A stretch of 64,000 nt of DNA from Fulvia fulva (GCF_020509005.1 NC_063012.1:5704001-5768000); one strand, 5' to 3'. Positions 10,096-23,551 are shown, counted from the stretch's first letter. Numbers and translations: made by a program. The notes: generated by a model not told the origin, from the letters alone.

Positions 10096-13000
10096 CCTCA
10101 ATACGCTTAGTATTATCTAGTATAACGTTAACTATAGCAAGGATATAGTCTAGAACCATTTCCTATACGAGGCGGACCCGCGCGTCTACTACGTCCTTAT
10201 AATCTAGGAGCTATAGATTAACCCGTACTATAAGAGACTAACGACCTACAAGTCACTAGGCTATATAAGATGCCTACGAGGCGACGGCAGACCCCGCACG
10301 TGCTTCTATATTAGCAAGGACATACTAGAATCCGACTAGGAGGTAGTGTACTACGTAGACGAAGAAGGCGGGGGCGATATTACCTCCCTCTACGTAGGTA
10401 GCACCTAGATACACAACCTATATATACAACCGCTAGCCTCGAGGTCTAGCCGCGACCTAGGGGTCTATAGACACCTAGATAGTGCGCTTAAGAGACAAGA
10501 GTGCCACATCGTAGTAGGAGACTTCAATATATACTACCCTTCCTAGGAGAGCCTTATATAGCCGTACCCTATAGCCGACGAAGTACTCGACTTGATAGCG
10601 AGCAACGTAATTACCCTTAATACCCCGAAGGACCTAGGCACCTAGAAGAGAGGGGGACTCTAAGGCACGATCGACCTCTCCTAGATCTTAGATAGCTACT
10701 ACTATACGGTAACCTACTATAGGATCGAACATAAACTCGAGGCGTAGTTAGACTATATACTAGTTAGGACCTCTATTACGACATAGATACAACGTATACT
10801 AGCGAGAACCCCTAAGCTAAACTAGGGAAAGGCCTACTAGGCCAATATCTAGGCGTACCTCGATGACTCTAAGAGGCTAGTCTAGATCGCGTAGTAGTAA
10901 TACAACAGTAAAGACGAGATAGACGAAGTAGTCTAGGGGTCAATAGACGAAATAAGAAAAGCGACCTTACTTTACGTTCCGCTTGCCTAACTAACGATAT
11001 AGTCTAAACTATACTAGACGCCGGAGTGCACTACGGTAGTAAGAGAAGCAAGGAGAGCCCGCCGGGTATAGACGAGCTGCTATAGCGAGGAGGCCTAGAA
11101 CGTATATAGGGAGGTATACTAATAGAAGAAAGCTATAATACGAAGGGAGAAAGCAGTCGGCTAGAGGACTATAGTAGAAGAAATCGCCGGCAAGCTAGAG
11201 AGGATGTAGAAGCTAGCGAAATGGGCCCGACAGGACCCTATATAGGGCCCCTCCTTCTCTATCCTAGCGCTACAATTGCCTAGTGGCTCGGTTAGCGACC
11301 CCGAGGCCAAGGCGCGTCTACTAGCTAGTAAGTTCTTCCCGCCCCTAGTCGAGGCTAATCTAAGCGATATAAACAGCTCTACTCCCCTAGCGCCTAGTAT
11401 CGCGGTCTAATAGGAGGTGTCCGAGGGAGAAGTTACCGCTATACTAAGGAAGTTACCGGCGAAGAAAGCCCCGGGGCCGGATAGGATCCTAAACGAGCTA
11501 CTAAAGAAGTGTAGAGATCAACTAGCCCTAGTAGCTATAGCGATCTTTAACGCCTACCTATAGACCGGGTACCACCCGATAGCTTTTAAACAATCGACGA
11601 TAGTGGTCCTACGTAAGCCGTAGAAGGAAGACTATACGTAGGTGAAGTCGTACCGCCTAATTACGCTCCTTAACACTCTTAGGAAGGCGCTTAAGAAGCT
11701 AGTTATAACGAGACTCTCCGAGGCGGTAGAGGAACACTCCCTACTCCCGGACACCTAGATAGGTACGCGCCTATAGCGATCGACGCTATCCGCGATAGAA
11801 CTTATCACCTCTTAGGTAAAGGCTATCTAGTATAAGAATAGGGACAAGGTGGCTTCCTTACTTAGCCTAGACATATCGGGAGCCTTCGACTACGTGTTAT
11901 ACCCGCGGCTACTCTATATCCTAAGGTCGAAAGGACTCCCTAAGTGGCTTGTTAACTTCGTACGGTCCTACCTCTAAAACCGTAGTACGTCGATCCTAGT
12001 CGGCTAGTATAGAAGCCTATTTTAAGCAGTCTATACTAGAATCCCGTAAGGCTTACCGCTAGTACCTATTCTGTTCCTCTTCTTTATAGCGACGCTACTC
12101 CTAGCCCTAGAATCCTAGAACACCGCTACGAGCGGCTTCGTAGACGACACAAATATCCTAGCGTAGTCTTCCTCGACTAAGGAGAACTATAGGCTACTAG
12201 AAGAGAAGTATAAGATCTATAAGGACTGGGCTAGGAGGCACGGGGCTCGGTTTGCCCTAAAAAAGTACAATCTGATACACTTTACGCGCCGGCCACGGTT
12301 CTATAATATATAAGCTTCTATCTAGATATAGGGGTACACGACTAACCCGGCAAATCAGCTTAGGATCCTCGGACTATAGGTGGACCCGGCGCTACGGTAG
12401 AGGAAGTACGTATAGGTAATATTACGGAAAGCTAAACAGAATATAGCATTATACTAGAGGCTCACTACGTCTATATAGAGGGCGGACTTCCGGTAGTTAC
12501 GACTTCTATATACGGCTATTATACGGCCAGTCCTTACCTATAGTAGCTAAGTATAGTCCTTAGGCGAGAGGGCCTACCTATCGAAGGGACTCGTTACGCC
12601 GCTAGCGAAGATCTAAAACCAATGCCTAAGGAAGGTCACCGGGGTATATAAGTCGATACTAACGAGGATGCTTAAGTACGAGACCGCTATACCGCCGATC
12701 GACCTATACATCTAGGGACTACGGACCTCCTACTTAGGCAAGTCGGCATAGTACCTAGTATAGAAGGTTATCGCTAGTACAGTCGTAAGGGCCCGCGAAT
12801 TAGTACTAGCGTATAGGGGCATTCGACCCGGAAACGAGCCGAACTACCGGGTAAGGGACGAACAGCTAGTAATATAATAGGAAGGTAAGAAATCGTTTAT
12901 AGAGCAACTATAGAAAGAGAGGTAGAACAACTAGGTTGTAGGGTATAGTAGACGCCCTTAGCTAGCGGGACAACCTAAGGAATAGTTAGCTACAAAATCC

Positions 13001-13399
13001 GCGGTCAAGCACCCCCCGAAGCTTATCTACTACCGCCTTACGAGGGTATAGAGTAGTATAGTAACCTAACTACGAAGCGAACACATCGGCCTCTAGGGGT
13101 ACCTATTATAGAGGAAGGTTCTAGGATACACGAATACTAGCTACCCCTACGGCTATCGCTCCTAGAACGTACGGTACGTACTCCTCGTCTGTCCGAGGTG
13201 GTCGCTAGGAAGGGGGGAGTAGATAGTAAAGGCGAGGAACCGGACGATTAGGGCACTTCTTAATAACGCTAAGGACCTACGGCGTATTACGAACTAGATA
13301 CTAGAGAAGGGCTGGCTAGAACAGTACCGCCTAGTAGGAGTAGTATAGGAAGAGAGGATACGACGTAGCGCGACGAGACCGGCTAGGAGCGGGGGCTAA
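10088..13399 (+). pseudogene. Family B ORF2: endonuclease, RT, CCHC (decayed)
   Basis: The length is 3,312 bases, a whole number of codons (1,103 plus stop), so there is no net frameshift here, only RIP stops. The start codon is now ATA (ATG at 44712 in the other copy). The endonuclease shows YNVN, YISKDIL and GDFN. The RT shows SLDISGAFDYV and GFVDDTNIL. The CCHC near 13130-13190 reads YPYGYRS in place of CPCGYRS, the cysteine codons having changed TG to TA. The product would nick the target and reverse transcribe the element RNA. Confidence 0.82.
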
Positions 13400-13588
13400 C
13401 GGGGTAGTAATATAGACTACGTACGTTTAGAGGGAAAGCTAATCTAGATAAGGAGAAGTTAGGGGCGGGAAGGGTTTTTACCTATTCGGGTTTTCCTTTG
13501 TACATAACAATAGATATATACCTACACAGGCCGGATAGGGTCCTAGAATAGGGGAATGACAAATCTATCTATCTATTAAGGTTCGTTA

Positions 13589-14915
13589 ATACTACGGCTA
13601 TTACGGTATATACGGTATACTCGTACGAAAGATCTAATAAACCGTGTTATTCGTAGCTATATATAGTAACGTAATACTAACCGGCTCGTAGTTGTCTTAC
13701 TAGGGTATCCTATAGTAGGTATATCGTAGAAGGCCTTAACGATACGTATACGTATAGTGTTTCCCTTATCTTCGGTAGGTAGGATAAAGACACTATAACC
13801 GCTATGTCTGTTTTTAATATAGATTATCCTATCGACTAGTATCGCGTACTTGTCGTTAATCTTGTTCTTTCGTAGTAGTTTAATAGATTCGCCTACTACT
13901 AACTAGGTCGTAACTTCGATTATATCGTCCTATTCGTATAGCTTACTAATGTCGGCTAATAGCGCTTCGTCTATTACTACTCCTTCGACTTCGGATACGC
14001 TTAGCCGTAGGATTTAGCTAGCGCTAATAGATAAGAAGTGTTCTAGTTTAAGTAGTACACGATCCTACTATACGTACCGCGGATCTGATTTGTTATATAG
14101 AATCGCGTCCTATAAACGTCTAGTAAGGCTGTCTAGTTTAGCTCCTTAAACACCTAGACGATACACAATCTTAAAGAAGAATTATAAGAGGAACTCGGCC
14201 TATCTTACTTGTCGTCTGTTTAGTTACTTAGAGGTCATAAAGTATTCGAGGTTCTTATAGTCGCTATATACTAGTACTAGATAGCCGCTTAGATTAGTAA
14301 AGTTCTTAAAGTCTAGTTCGTCAATATCGCTAGCTATAAGTTCGGGCTTCTACTCTTTAAATGCTTTGACGATAGCAAGTAGTTCCTTGTTATAAATGTC
14401 GTAATTGTACTCCTACGGGCTTATCTTCTTAGATAGGTATACGATTAGCCTTAGGATGTTGTTCTTATCGTATTACGATAGGACCGTAGCCGTAACAAAG
14501 TCACTCGTATCCGTTTTAAGCACTGTTCCACGTCCTAGGACAAACATCGCTAATATAGTGCCTTTAGTATCGGTGAAAGCTTGCTTTAGTCCGTCGAATA
14601 CCTTCTAACATTCCTCTGTCTATTACTAAGGGTAGTCCTTCTTAGTTAGCTTTACTATAGGTAATACTATCTTGCTATAGTCCTTAATAAAGCGTCGATA
14701 GAACCCGGAGAACCTATTAAACGTAAGGACATCTTTCACGTTTACTAGTGTTCCCTATTCCCTTATAGCTTATACCTTAGCTAGGTCTATTAAGACTCCG
14801 TCCTTGCCGATAATAAGGCCTAGGTATTTAGTAGATTAGGTATGAAACTTATATTTAGTAATGTCGAGTTATAGGCCGGCTTTACTACATTTACGAAGTA
14901 CCTTCTTAACATACT
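13589..14915 (-). pseudogene. G1 RT C-terminus, RNase H and integrase start (decayed)
   Basis: On the minus strand, from 14915 down, I read IEYVKKVLRK, then [18 protein letters not shown] of the RT connection, then TDTSDFVTATVLS and YSDYKNLEYFMTSK of RNase H, then the linker and the start of the integrase zinc region (about 13640-13600). Stops are few by the standard of this window. It joins 19849 upstream, across the family A LINE, and 7528 downstream, across the B chimera. Confidence 0.85.
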
Positions 14916-14930
14916 CTATATACTCCTTAA
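14916..14930. repeat. 15-bp target duplication of the full-length A LINE (left copy)
   Basis: CTATATACTCCTTAA is repeated at 19834-19848. It lies within G1 RT, shortly after the YLDD-box codons. Confidence 0.88.
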
Positions 14931-14989
14931 ACGGCTACGTTTATAGCTATAAACTTAGCTTCTATTATTGATGTTAAGAGAGGGACACG

Positions 14990-16249
14990 ATGATAGCGAT
15001 CGCAGGAAACGACCAGGAGCAGGAGAGTAACGAGTGGAAGGAGGTCTGCAGGAAGGCAGAAACAATGGCAATGGCAGGAGATGGCGAGCACCCAGAAAGA
15101 GCACTTAAGGGGATGATTTTGGAGCTCCTTGGAGGGCTAAAGGCACTAAGGAGCCAAACAGGACAGATCATTAACAGGACAGTAGCAGCAGTAGCAAAGA
15201 AGAGGACACAGGAAGGCCAGAAACCAAGCCAACCAACCTGGGCAGCAATTGCATCCCAAAACCCTCCCCCCTAGAAAACAGCTATCAAGATCTACATTTC
15301 CGACCAGCAAGAGCAGAAAGAGGTTGAGGGCCTATCAGGCAAGGAGATCATACAGAAGATTGGGATATAAGGCATCATTAGAGCCAGGAAAGAGAAGGGA
15401 GGTGTCCTTAAGCTGTTCACAGCACAGGAGCAAGACAGGAAGAGGCTAGAGACACAGAAGGAGTGGACAGTCAAACTAGGCAAGACGGCTAAGGTCTCAC
15501 ACCAACAAAATATGGTTATTGCCCATAGGATGACCACAAAGTATGACATTGAAGGAGACCTTAAGAGGCTGCAGGACCAGAACTAGGCTGTATGCCCAGG
15601 GCTACAGATCACAAAAGCAGCATGGGTCAACAGAAAGACAAAGGACACAAAGAGAGAGTCTTCTCTAGTGCTCTGGATAGGCACTGCAGAACAGGCAAAC
15701 ACCGTGCTTGACAAGGGCATCTTCTAGGAATGTGAAAGAATGGACACAGAAATCTATAGAAGCACCCACAGACTACTGCAATGTTTCAAGTGCCAACAGT
15801 ATGGTCATATCTCTACTAGATGCCTAAGCCAAAAGGACACTTGTTCCCACTGTGCTAGTAGCCACAAAGTACAGAATTGCACAGCCCCAAAGAGTGAAGC
15901 CAGATGTGCATGCTGTGGAAAGAAACACCCTTCCTGGTCCCAAGACTGCACAGCTAGGATTGAGGCAAAGAGGAGGGCAAGAGAAGCCAGGATCAACACC
16001 CCTATCAGATTCCAGACAGGGACAATCACCCAAGAACCCCTAAGGACTGTCTACAACCCTCTAAAAAGAGGCAGAACAGAAGAAACCACACAGGCCCAAG
16101 GCCACCCTGCCATAGGTAGACCAGAATCAATTGTGGTTATAGGAAGAGACCCGTCACAAAGCAGGCTCAACCTTACCACAATCCTAAATAGCAGCCAGTA
16201 GCAGGAAGCACGAGAAGACCAGCAGGAGACCAGCATAGATGAGTCATGA
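14990..16249 (+). pseudogene. Family A ORF1, gag-like with three zinc knuckles
   Basis: The frame has 419 codons plus TGA 16247-16249. It is broken by several TAG codons, at 15271-15273 and later, that were CAG or TGG. The N-terminal part is hydrophilic (MIAIAGNDQEQESNEWKEV), followed by a basic linker and a middle region. Three knuckles follow: CFKCQQYGHISTRC, then CSHCASSHKVQNC, then CACCGKKHPSWSQDC. The protein should coat the element RNA in a ribonucleoprotein. The stop overlaps the ORF2 start as ATGA. The start was chosen as the ATG opening this frame; an upstream ATG at 14969 is out of frame. Confidence 0.85.
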
Positions 16250-19200
16250 TTGAGACACCTAATCTTACCACTATCCAGTACAATGTCAACAAAAGCCAGC
16301 TCAAGGTCTAGAGAAGCTTTCTCCAAGCACTAGACCTAAAGAAACACCTAGTCATTGCAGTCCAGGAACCTTAGATCAACAGCAAATCTAACAGACCATC
16401 TACTACTAACGACCCAAGGTATCACACACTCCTAGCCAAACAAGGCACCCCTAGAACATGTATATACATCAGCAAAGAGATAGCAACAGACAGCTAGGAA
16501 CAAATCCAACAGGAAGGGGGAGACATCACCTCAGTCAGACTCAACACCAACTAAGGCAGCATCCACATCCACAGTGTATACAACCCACCCCCCTGCTCTA
16601 GAAGCAGCACCTAGCTGGGCACACTACAATAGCTGCCAGACATCTTGCAGAGTGACTCCCAACACATCGTGCTGGGAGACTTCAACTTGCACCATCCTAC
16701 ATGGGGATCAGACTTTGTACCTGCCCATCACTTCCTAGCTAACAGACTCCTCTCCACTACCCAAAGCAACAACATGCACCTAGTTACCCCAAAGGGCCTA
16801 ACTACCTGGTCACAGAGAGCAAGCTCAAGCACCATTGACCTGTGCTTTGTATCACATAACCTGCAGCAGAAGGTTACCAGATGCTGGGTTAACCAGGACT
16901 TGGAGTCCTTATCAGATCACCTCCCAATTCAGGTGGAGTTTGAAACACAGACACAGCAGGAAGGAGACCTAGAACCTCAGCTGGCCTGGAAGGCAGCCAA
17001 CTAGGAACAGATCAGACAAGACCTGGAACAGAAGCTAGCTGGACTAGAGACCAGGAGACTGGAAACAGCCTTAGACATAGACCAAGCAGTGGCAGAACTG
17101 GTTAGAACAATGCAGGAAACTGCAGCAGCCTACACCAGAGAAAAGAAACAGTCACTGTACCAGAAGCCATTCTGGACAAAGGAATGCTCAGAGAAGGTCA
17201 AGGCAGCCAGGCAGGCCAGGAGAGCCCTTACCCAGAGTCACTCCCAGGAAGCATAGGACAGATACAACCAGGCAACCAGAGACAAGAAGGCCCAGATCAA
17301 GAGGGACAAGATGCTGGAGTGGAGGTCAACAGTTGGATCCATTACCCAGAATCCTGAGAAGATGTGGAAACTAGCAAAGTGGGCAAGACAACCCACACAG
17401 GACAGAAACATACTGCCCTAGTTTCCAAACATTGAAGACCAGGAAGGAGTAATCCAACACACTCTCCTAGGAAAGGCACAGGCATTGGGGAAACATTTCT
17501 TTGGCACACAGGTAGAAGCTGACCTGCAGGATCTGGAGGGCAGTGTGTATCCAACACCACTAGAGCAATCCTGCATAGTGGGAGAGGGAGAGATCAAGAG
17601 CATCATTAAGAGACTCTTAGGAAACAAGGCCCCAGGACCAGATGGGATTCCAAACTTGTTCATCAAGACATACAAGGACCAGATCTCCCCTACACTGTCA
17701 AACATCTTTTCACAGTGCATAGCCCAAGGACACTGCCCTAAACACTTCAAGGAGTCACTGACTGTGGTCTTGAGAAAACCACAGAAAGAGGACTACACAA
17801 AGCTAAAGGCATACAGACCTATTGCCTTGCTCAACACACTAGGCAAACTCCTGGAAAAGATCATAGCAGAAAGGCTGACAAACCTAGCTGAAGAACATAG
17901 AATCCTTCCTGAAGAACAGATGGGAGGCAGGAAACAAAGATCAAGACTAACAGCTGTGGAACTTATCACAGAGCAGATCAAGACCCTATGGCACTTTGGG
18001 AACAACAAAGCAGCCACACTCCTCTCACTAGACATATCGGAGCCTTTGACAATGTCTCACACCAGAGGCTGATCCACATCCTGAAACAGAAGGCTATCCC
18101 TAACTGGACAGTCCAGTTCATCCAGTCCTTCCTTAGAGGCAGAACCACAAGACTAAGACTGGGCAGATACAAATCTGACAGCATGCCTACAGAGACAGGA
18201 ATCCCACAGGGATCAACAATGTCTCCAATCCTGTTTCTCCTCTTTATAGCAGACCTGCTAGTAAAGCTAAACTCTAGAAACACATCAGCCTCAGGGTTTG
18301 TGGATGACACAAACATCCTAGCCTGGTCAGACAGCACAGAAGAGAACTGTAGAATCTTGCAGAAGAAACACAAGGAATGTGAGGAATAGGCCAGGAAACA
18401 TAGAGCCAGATTTGCCCTAGAGAAGTATCAACTCATCCACTTCAGTAGAGCCAGAAATAGACACAATATGCAAGCCCCAATCACTATTCAGGGACACACA
18501 ACAGAACCCTCAAGTGAATTAAGGGTGCTAGGAATTTGGCTGGATCCAAAGCTTAGCTAGGGACCATAGGTCAAGAAAGCACAGGCAAGAGCAGACAACA
18601 ACAGGCAATCAATTGACAGGCTTACAGCCTCCACATAGGGAGCCACATTTGCGAAAGCAAAGGTTATGTACAAGGCCATTGTGAAGCCAGCCATGCTATA
18701 TGGAGCCCAGATCTGGTCAGCCCAAGACAAGATCCCAAAGAGAATTGCAGATCCCATCAGCAGAGCCCAAGCCTCCTGTCTGAAAAAGGTGCTTGGAGCA
18801 TACAAGTCAACTCCAACAAGGGTGGTCGAAATGGAGTCTGGCTCCCCACCAGCCAAGCTCTACCTTCAAGGGTTGAGATACCAGTATGCAGGAAAGACGT
18901 CTGCATACCCAGCCCAGCTAGTAATCCAGAAGGCAGTCAACAAAATCAGGAGCCAGTGCACAAGAAGGCACAGACAAGCAAGACCCAATCCAGCCCCACA
19001 GAAGCAGCAGGACCTGCAGAAGTTCAAAGAACTAACAGAACAGCTGCACCTAGCCCAGCAGGAACAGGACAGAAGGGCTCAAGGGAGAGGATCAGCAGCC
19101 AGCCAAGGGAAGAAGCAACGGTCTCTAGCTGAAAGGATGGCAGGACTCCTCTAGAAGACTGAATGGACAAGAACCCCACAGAGGCCAGGAACCCCAAAGG

Positions 19201-19631
19201 CACTCTAACAGTTTGGTAGCCACAACTACCTACTGTACTCAGACCTGACCAGGTCAGAAGCAAGCATAGCAATACAAATCCGCTCTGAACACATCGGAGT
19301 CAGGGCATACCTGCATCAGAGAAAAGTCCCAGGTATCGAAGACAAGAGTTGCCTATGCGGCTACCTGTCCCAGAATGTCGAACATAGACTTCTGGTTTGC
19401 AAAGAATGGAGTACAGGGAGAGGTGAATGGAGGGCAAGGGCAAGGAACAGAAACTTCCAAGCTATGATCAGCAATAAGGGAGACCTCTAGAGAATTACAA
19501 GGTGGATCATCTACCAAGGATTTTTGGAGCAGTTCTCTCTTACTAGGGAAACAGAGAGATGGATTGAGGAGAGAAAGAAGGAGGAGGAGAGCAGGAAGAG
19601 GGGGACAACTCCAGGGTTGCAGACAAGGTAG
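16246..19631 (+). pseudogene. Family A ORF2: APE endonuclease, RT, CCHC (decayed)
   Basis: The expected product has 1,128 residues: AP-type endonuclease (QYNVN, VQEP, IYISKE, VLGDFNLHHPTWGSDF, SDHLP) over residues 1 to about 228, then RT with the same motifs as 2729-5436, then the CCHC. The ATG at 16246 overlaps the ORF1 stop. Stops at Trp or Gln codons begin at the 22nd codon. One base is missing near 18038 (ATATCGGAGCC against ATATCAGGAGCC at 3838), right in the catalytic SGAFDN motif. The frame continues afterwards to 19629-19631. Confidence 0.88.
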
Positions 19632-19833
19632 TCAGAGGCTAACCACCATGACACTAGTGCACCCTAATGGAAGGAAAACTGAGAACTCATGGCAAGGAAG
19701 CTATTAGAGAAGGAGAGGAGGTTTTTACCTAGGAACAGGTTTCCTACCTTATGCAGCAACATATATAGACATAAACCCGCATAGGCCGGAGGGCACTACA
19801 ACGGGTAAATGAATCATCTATCTATCTATCTAT
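19632..19833 (+). other. Family A 3' UTR and (CTAT)n tail, second copy
   Basis: It is nearly identical to 5437-5635. It keeps CA where the other copy has TA (AACAGGTTTCC, TATGCAGCAACAT), so in the UTR the otherwise cleaner copy is the more mutated one. Confidence 0.75.
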
Positions 19834-19848
19834 CTATATACTCCTTAA

Positions 19849-20900
19849 GAGTGTCGCTGAAGATAAGTATATTATCTAGGTATACCGACGTAAAGTCGTT
19901 AAGGAACTCTCGTAGTATGTCGTTAATATAAGACTAGAAAGTACTAGGGGCATTACATAACCCGAATGGTATTACTAGGCATTTAAACTGTCTATATCGT
20001 GTTATGAATACGGTTAGCCATTCGGAGCCCTCTACTATTCTAATACGATTGAAAGCGGCAATGACATCTAGCTTAGTAAAGTACTTCTTACTAGTAATAC
20101 GATTAAGTATGTCTTATATTAAGGGTATAGGATACCTAGACTTGATCGTACGTTCGTTAACTTGTCTATAGTCAATACAGACTCTTAATCTACCTCCTAG
20201 TTTCTTGATAATAAGTACGGGTAATAAAGTATCTACTCTACCTTCGTATCTACGAATGCCCTTCTAGGCTAACTACTCTTAGACCTAGTGCGCGATGACT
20301 TCGTCCTCCTAGTTTAACATCCGGTAGGGCCTACTAAAAGGCGGTATAGTTCCTAGCTTTAGCTTGATCTCGTGGTTAATACTAGGCCTATATAGTAGAA
20401 GCTCCTTTATATCTTATTTAGAGAAGCAATATGCGAATTCGTAATATATAGGGAGAAGGTGGTCCTTTAGATCTATAGTCTCCTCCTTCTTACGTATAAA
20501 TTTGTCTATATCGGCTTATATATATCTTATAGGTAGAGAGAGTCGGACTAACGCGTTACGCTACTAGTACGAACGCCGCTATACGTATATCAAGTCGCTC
20601 GATAGTCTTGTTATTAGAAAGCATCCTATAGCCGGTATTAGGCGAGTATGTCGCTATATTACGTATATTACGGGCGCTTATAGCGTAGGTAGTAAGTGGG
20701 TCTATAGCACGTATATCGCTAGGTTACTATAGCTCGTTTCTATTAAAGATAAACATTATATATACCTCTACTCCTTTCCGCCTTACTATCTTCTTAATTA
20801 CCTCCGCGCTAACTTCCTAGATATCGACATCCGGTAGTATCGACGTAGCTAGTTTCTTTTCGAATAATAGTTTAGCGGTTCGCGGGCGTTCCTTTATAAT
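19849..20900 (-). pseudogene. G1 reverse transcriptase (decayed but readable)
   Basis: On the minus strand the motifs run in order from about 20230 down: [50 protein letters not shown], and SVYLDNILIFS at about 19885-19860. The third residue of the YLDD box is Asp and the fourth is changed to Asn. It belongs with 13589-14915 across the LINE insertion. Confidence 0.88.
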
Positions 20901-21540
20901 TATATTAGAGGTTATAGTCTAGACAAAATCTCTATCGTTATCTTCTTCGAAAGTGGCTTAATACACTAGTTAGGTCTTTAGAGTAGGTTCGAAGGTCTAC
21001 TTAGTAATTACCGGTTCCTGCTTATCGTTAATACTCTATACCTAGACTAGCTCGCTATCCTATAGGCAATACTCCTTATAGTACTCCGAGTCGAGGGTTA
21101 TAGTACCTAACGTAAAGTAGATACCTAGCTAGTGTTTATTATACTAGGGCCTACCTAGTACGATGTTATACTCTAGATATATAACCTAGAAGGTTCTAGT
21201 CTCCTTATAACTATTACCGAGTATAAGTTCTAGACTTATACGGTATTCTATTATTTCCGCGGCTATCGAGCCGTTTGCTAACCTAAGGGCTAGTAGGTTG
21301 TTAAGCTTAATTAAGGGCAGATTGTGTTTTTACGTATAGGAGAAGTCGATATACTTAGAATTAGCATCGTTATTAAGGAAAGTAAATACATTTTGCCTAT
21401 TAGCTATCCCTAGTATTACGAGGTATAAGCCAATAACAGGGTTATGTTCTATTTCTACTTTTCTAAGAATATATAATAATAGCTTAAGCCCTTCGGGTAG
21501 CTTTACTAGTAGTGCCTCTTCGTTATATCTTATATTCTCC
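20901..21540 (-). pseudogene. G1 protease region (decayed)
   Basis: This lies between gag and RT. At about 21420-21340 the minus strand gives FLNNDANSKYIDFSY, which fits a retropepsin D-S/T-G motif changed by mutation, followed by LPLIKLNNLLALRLANGS. Assignment rests on position and weak motif similarity. Confidence 0.55.
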
Positions 21541-23551
21541 TTTTTATATCTACTAGTTGTTACGCTTAAGTAGTAGACTAGGCATTTTCCGCCGGTAGTA
21601 TAACGGTAGTGCCGCTAGCGTTAGTACCTAGACGTACTAGTATCTCGTACTCGAATAGCTCGTAAGTACGCTACTATAGGCGGTGACCGGGCTTACGACA
21701 CTTCTTATAGAGGCTCTTACGTATATAGCGAGTGTTCTTAGCTTCGTCTATAGTCTTACTAAGGCTACTCTTAAATAGTTTAGGTCGGGTAGACCAAGCC
21801 TTACGGGTCGGCTTATTAGAGCCTAAACCTACTAGCTTGTCGTCCTTATTGTCCTTATTACCGTCCTTCTTATCGTTCTTTAGCTTCTCGGAGCGTAGGT
21901 AGAGAGCGTCGAGGATCCTAAAGTCCTTATCTACCTAATAGAGATTATCGATTATCTCTTATAACGATTCGGGACGGAAGTTAAGATACTTATTAAGATA
22001 GCGGACAGTTAGCTTACGTTATAGGTTGTCTATCACATCTTTACCCTTAAGGCCTAGGATGTTAGTATTCTAGCGCTACTTAGGGAAGAAGGTCTAGAAG
22101 CTATCCTTATTATCTATCTTAAGGTTAGTTAGGCGATTACGAGCCCTACTAATTAGGTTACGGTCTCCGTATCGCTTAGCGAGTTCCTAGATAAGGTCGT
22201 TAATGCCCTTATACGTCTTCTTACTACTAGTTAGGCTACCCGAGATAGTAGGAATCTTTAGTCTAACTAGTTCCTAAGTATTACCTAGTAAGGCTAGTAA
22301 GTTATATACGAACTTAAGTACTACCTTCTTGTCGCGAAAGACCGTATAGTCGATAATAGTCTCTAACTCGGAGAAGAACTTCTCGAGGGAGGGTCTAGAT
22401 AGCTTACTATTGATAGTACCGACAAACTTCTCTAGCTTATCTATACTACGCTAAGTCTTAAAGGGCTAGCTAAGGTCTAGACCGTACTTAACTAGAGACT
22501 CGAAGTCGTAGACTAGCTTCTTCTTCTTAGAAGAGCGGTAATAAGCACGAGTATTGCTATCCGACTCCGAGTCCTCCTCTAACTCCTTAGATAATAGATC
22601 GGAGTCGTTACTATTATCCTTACGTATAGACTTCTTAGCCTTCTTTCTAGTAGTACGGCGAGCTACCTTGTCCTCCTCGTCCTTATTACTAGCTCTATTA
22701 TTATCCTTATTATTATCCTTAGATAGGGTTCGGCCGTTCTATAGGGCACGACGCTATAATATAGCGCGAGATAGTAAGGATCGTACTCGAGAGCGGCCTC
22801 GGCGGTCTTCGAGTTACTTCTTAAGATTATCTACCTAAGTCTACTACGACTTATTAAGATGCTTAATGTCGTTCTAGTAGGTTTAAGCTTCTATCTTATA
22901 CGTATCGAGATCGAATTCGAGGGTCTTAATCTTCGAGTTATTATTAGATAACTACTAAAGTACCTCCTTAGCTTACTTCTTTAGGGTATCGTTCTTCGCG
23001 GTAAGTATACTGATCTCTACGGACATTACTATATTCGATAATACCTTAGGTCGGGCCTTTAGGTTATCGAGTTCCTTAACTAGGGTGTCGTATTTATTAC
23101 GTATCTATTAGTCGTAACTCTTCTATCTCCTAAGCTCTTACCCTACTTTACCTAACTACTCGTAGAGGATAGTCGCTATCTATATTACGTTCCTATACTC
23201 TTACTCGACGCGTCGTAGGATAAAGTAGATAGCCGCGGCGGTCTCGGGCTCTACTAGGAGCTTAACGAGCTAGTCGATATCGAGTTAAAGGAGGTCGTTC
23301 GCGGGAATTCGGAGGGTTTTCGCGACTTATTATATATCCTCGCCCTTACCTTCCTCGGTCGCGCCGTCGTCGTCGTAGTCGACTACCGCTATAGTAACGC
23401 CGTTCTCGTCTTAGATCTCGTCGTCGTTTAGAAGGTCGTATAAGTTAAACTTACTAGGTAGGTTAGTAACTAGGCGCTATAAGTTCTCGAGTTTCTACTA
23501 TATAGCGTCGTCGGTAGTCTACTACTACTCTTACGTTTATCCTTTAGTCTA
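21541..23551 (-). pseudogene. G1 gag with CCHC knuckle (decayed)
   Basis: Minus-strand frame with a capsid-like helical middle (for example KFVYNLLALLGNT) and an acidic stretch (DNSNDSDLLSKELEEDSESD, about 22620-22560). Toward the end is a knuckle, YKKCRKPGH, at about 21710-21680; its first Cys is now Tyr, a TGT to TAT change. The N-terminal part runs up to the LINE C insertion at 23552. The leader lies beyond it, at 28040-28267. Confidence 0.75.

Larger units (their letters stand above)
7543..13573 (+). mobile_element. Chimeric retrotransposon: 5' module + near full-length family B LINE
   Basis: The module (7543-8599) is joined to family B in or near its 5' UTR, so both B ORFs are kept. Heavy RIP has put stops throughout. 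The element ends GACAAATCTATCTATCTAT and is enclosed by a 15-bp duplication. This breakpoint is the most upstream of the five seen, showing that the fusion point in the LINE varies while the module end does not. Confidence 0.88.
14931..19833 (+). mobile_element. Full-length family A LINE (4.9 kb)
   Basis: The parts are a short 5' UTR (14931-14989), ORF1 (14990-16249), ORF2 (16246-19631), a 3' UTR and a (CTAT)n tail, flanked by a 15-bp duplication. There is no 5' module. It is the natural parent structure for the A chimera at 1650. Moderate RIP has added stops to both ORFs, and ORF2 has a one-base deletion, so it is dead. It is probably of the Tad1 group common in ascomycetes; that placement is an inference from domain order and RT motifs. 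Confidence 0.9.

Noticed and set aside
22554..22838. 94-codon plus-strand frame
   Set aside because: A serine/leucine-rich shadow of the G1 gag on the opposite strand.
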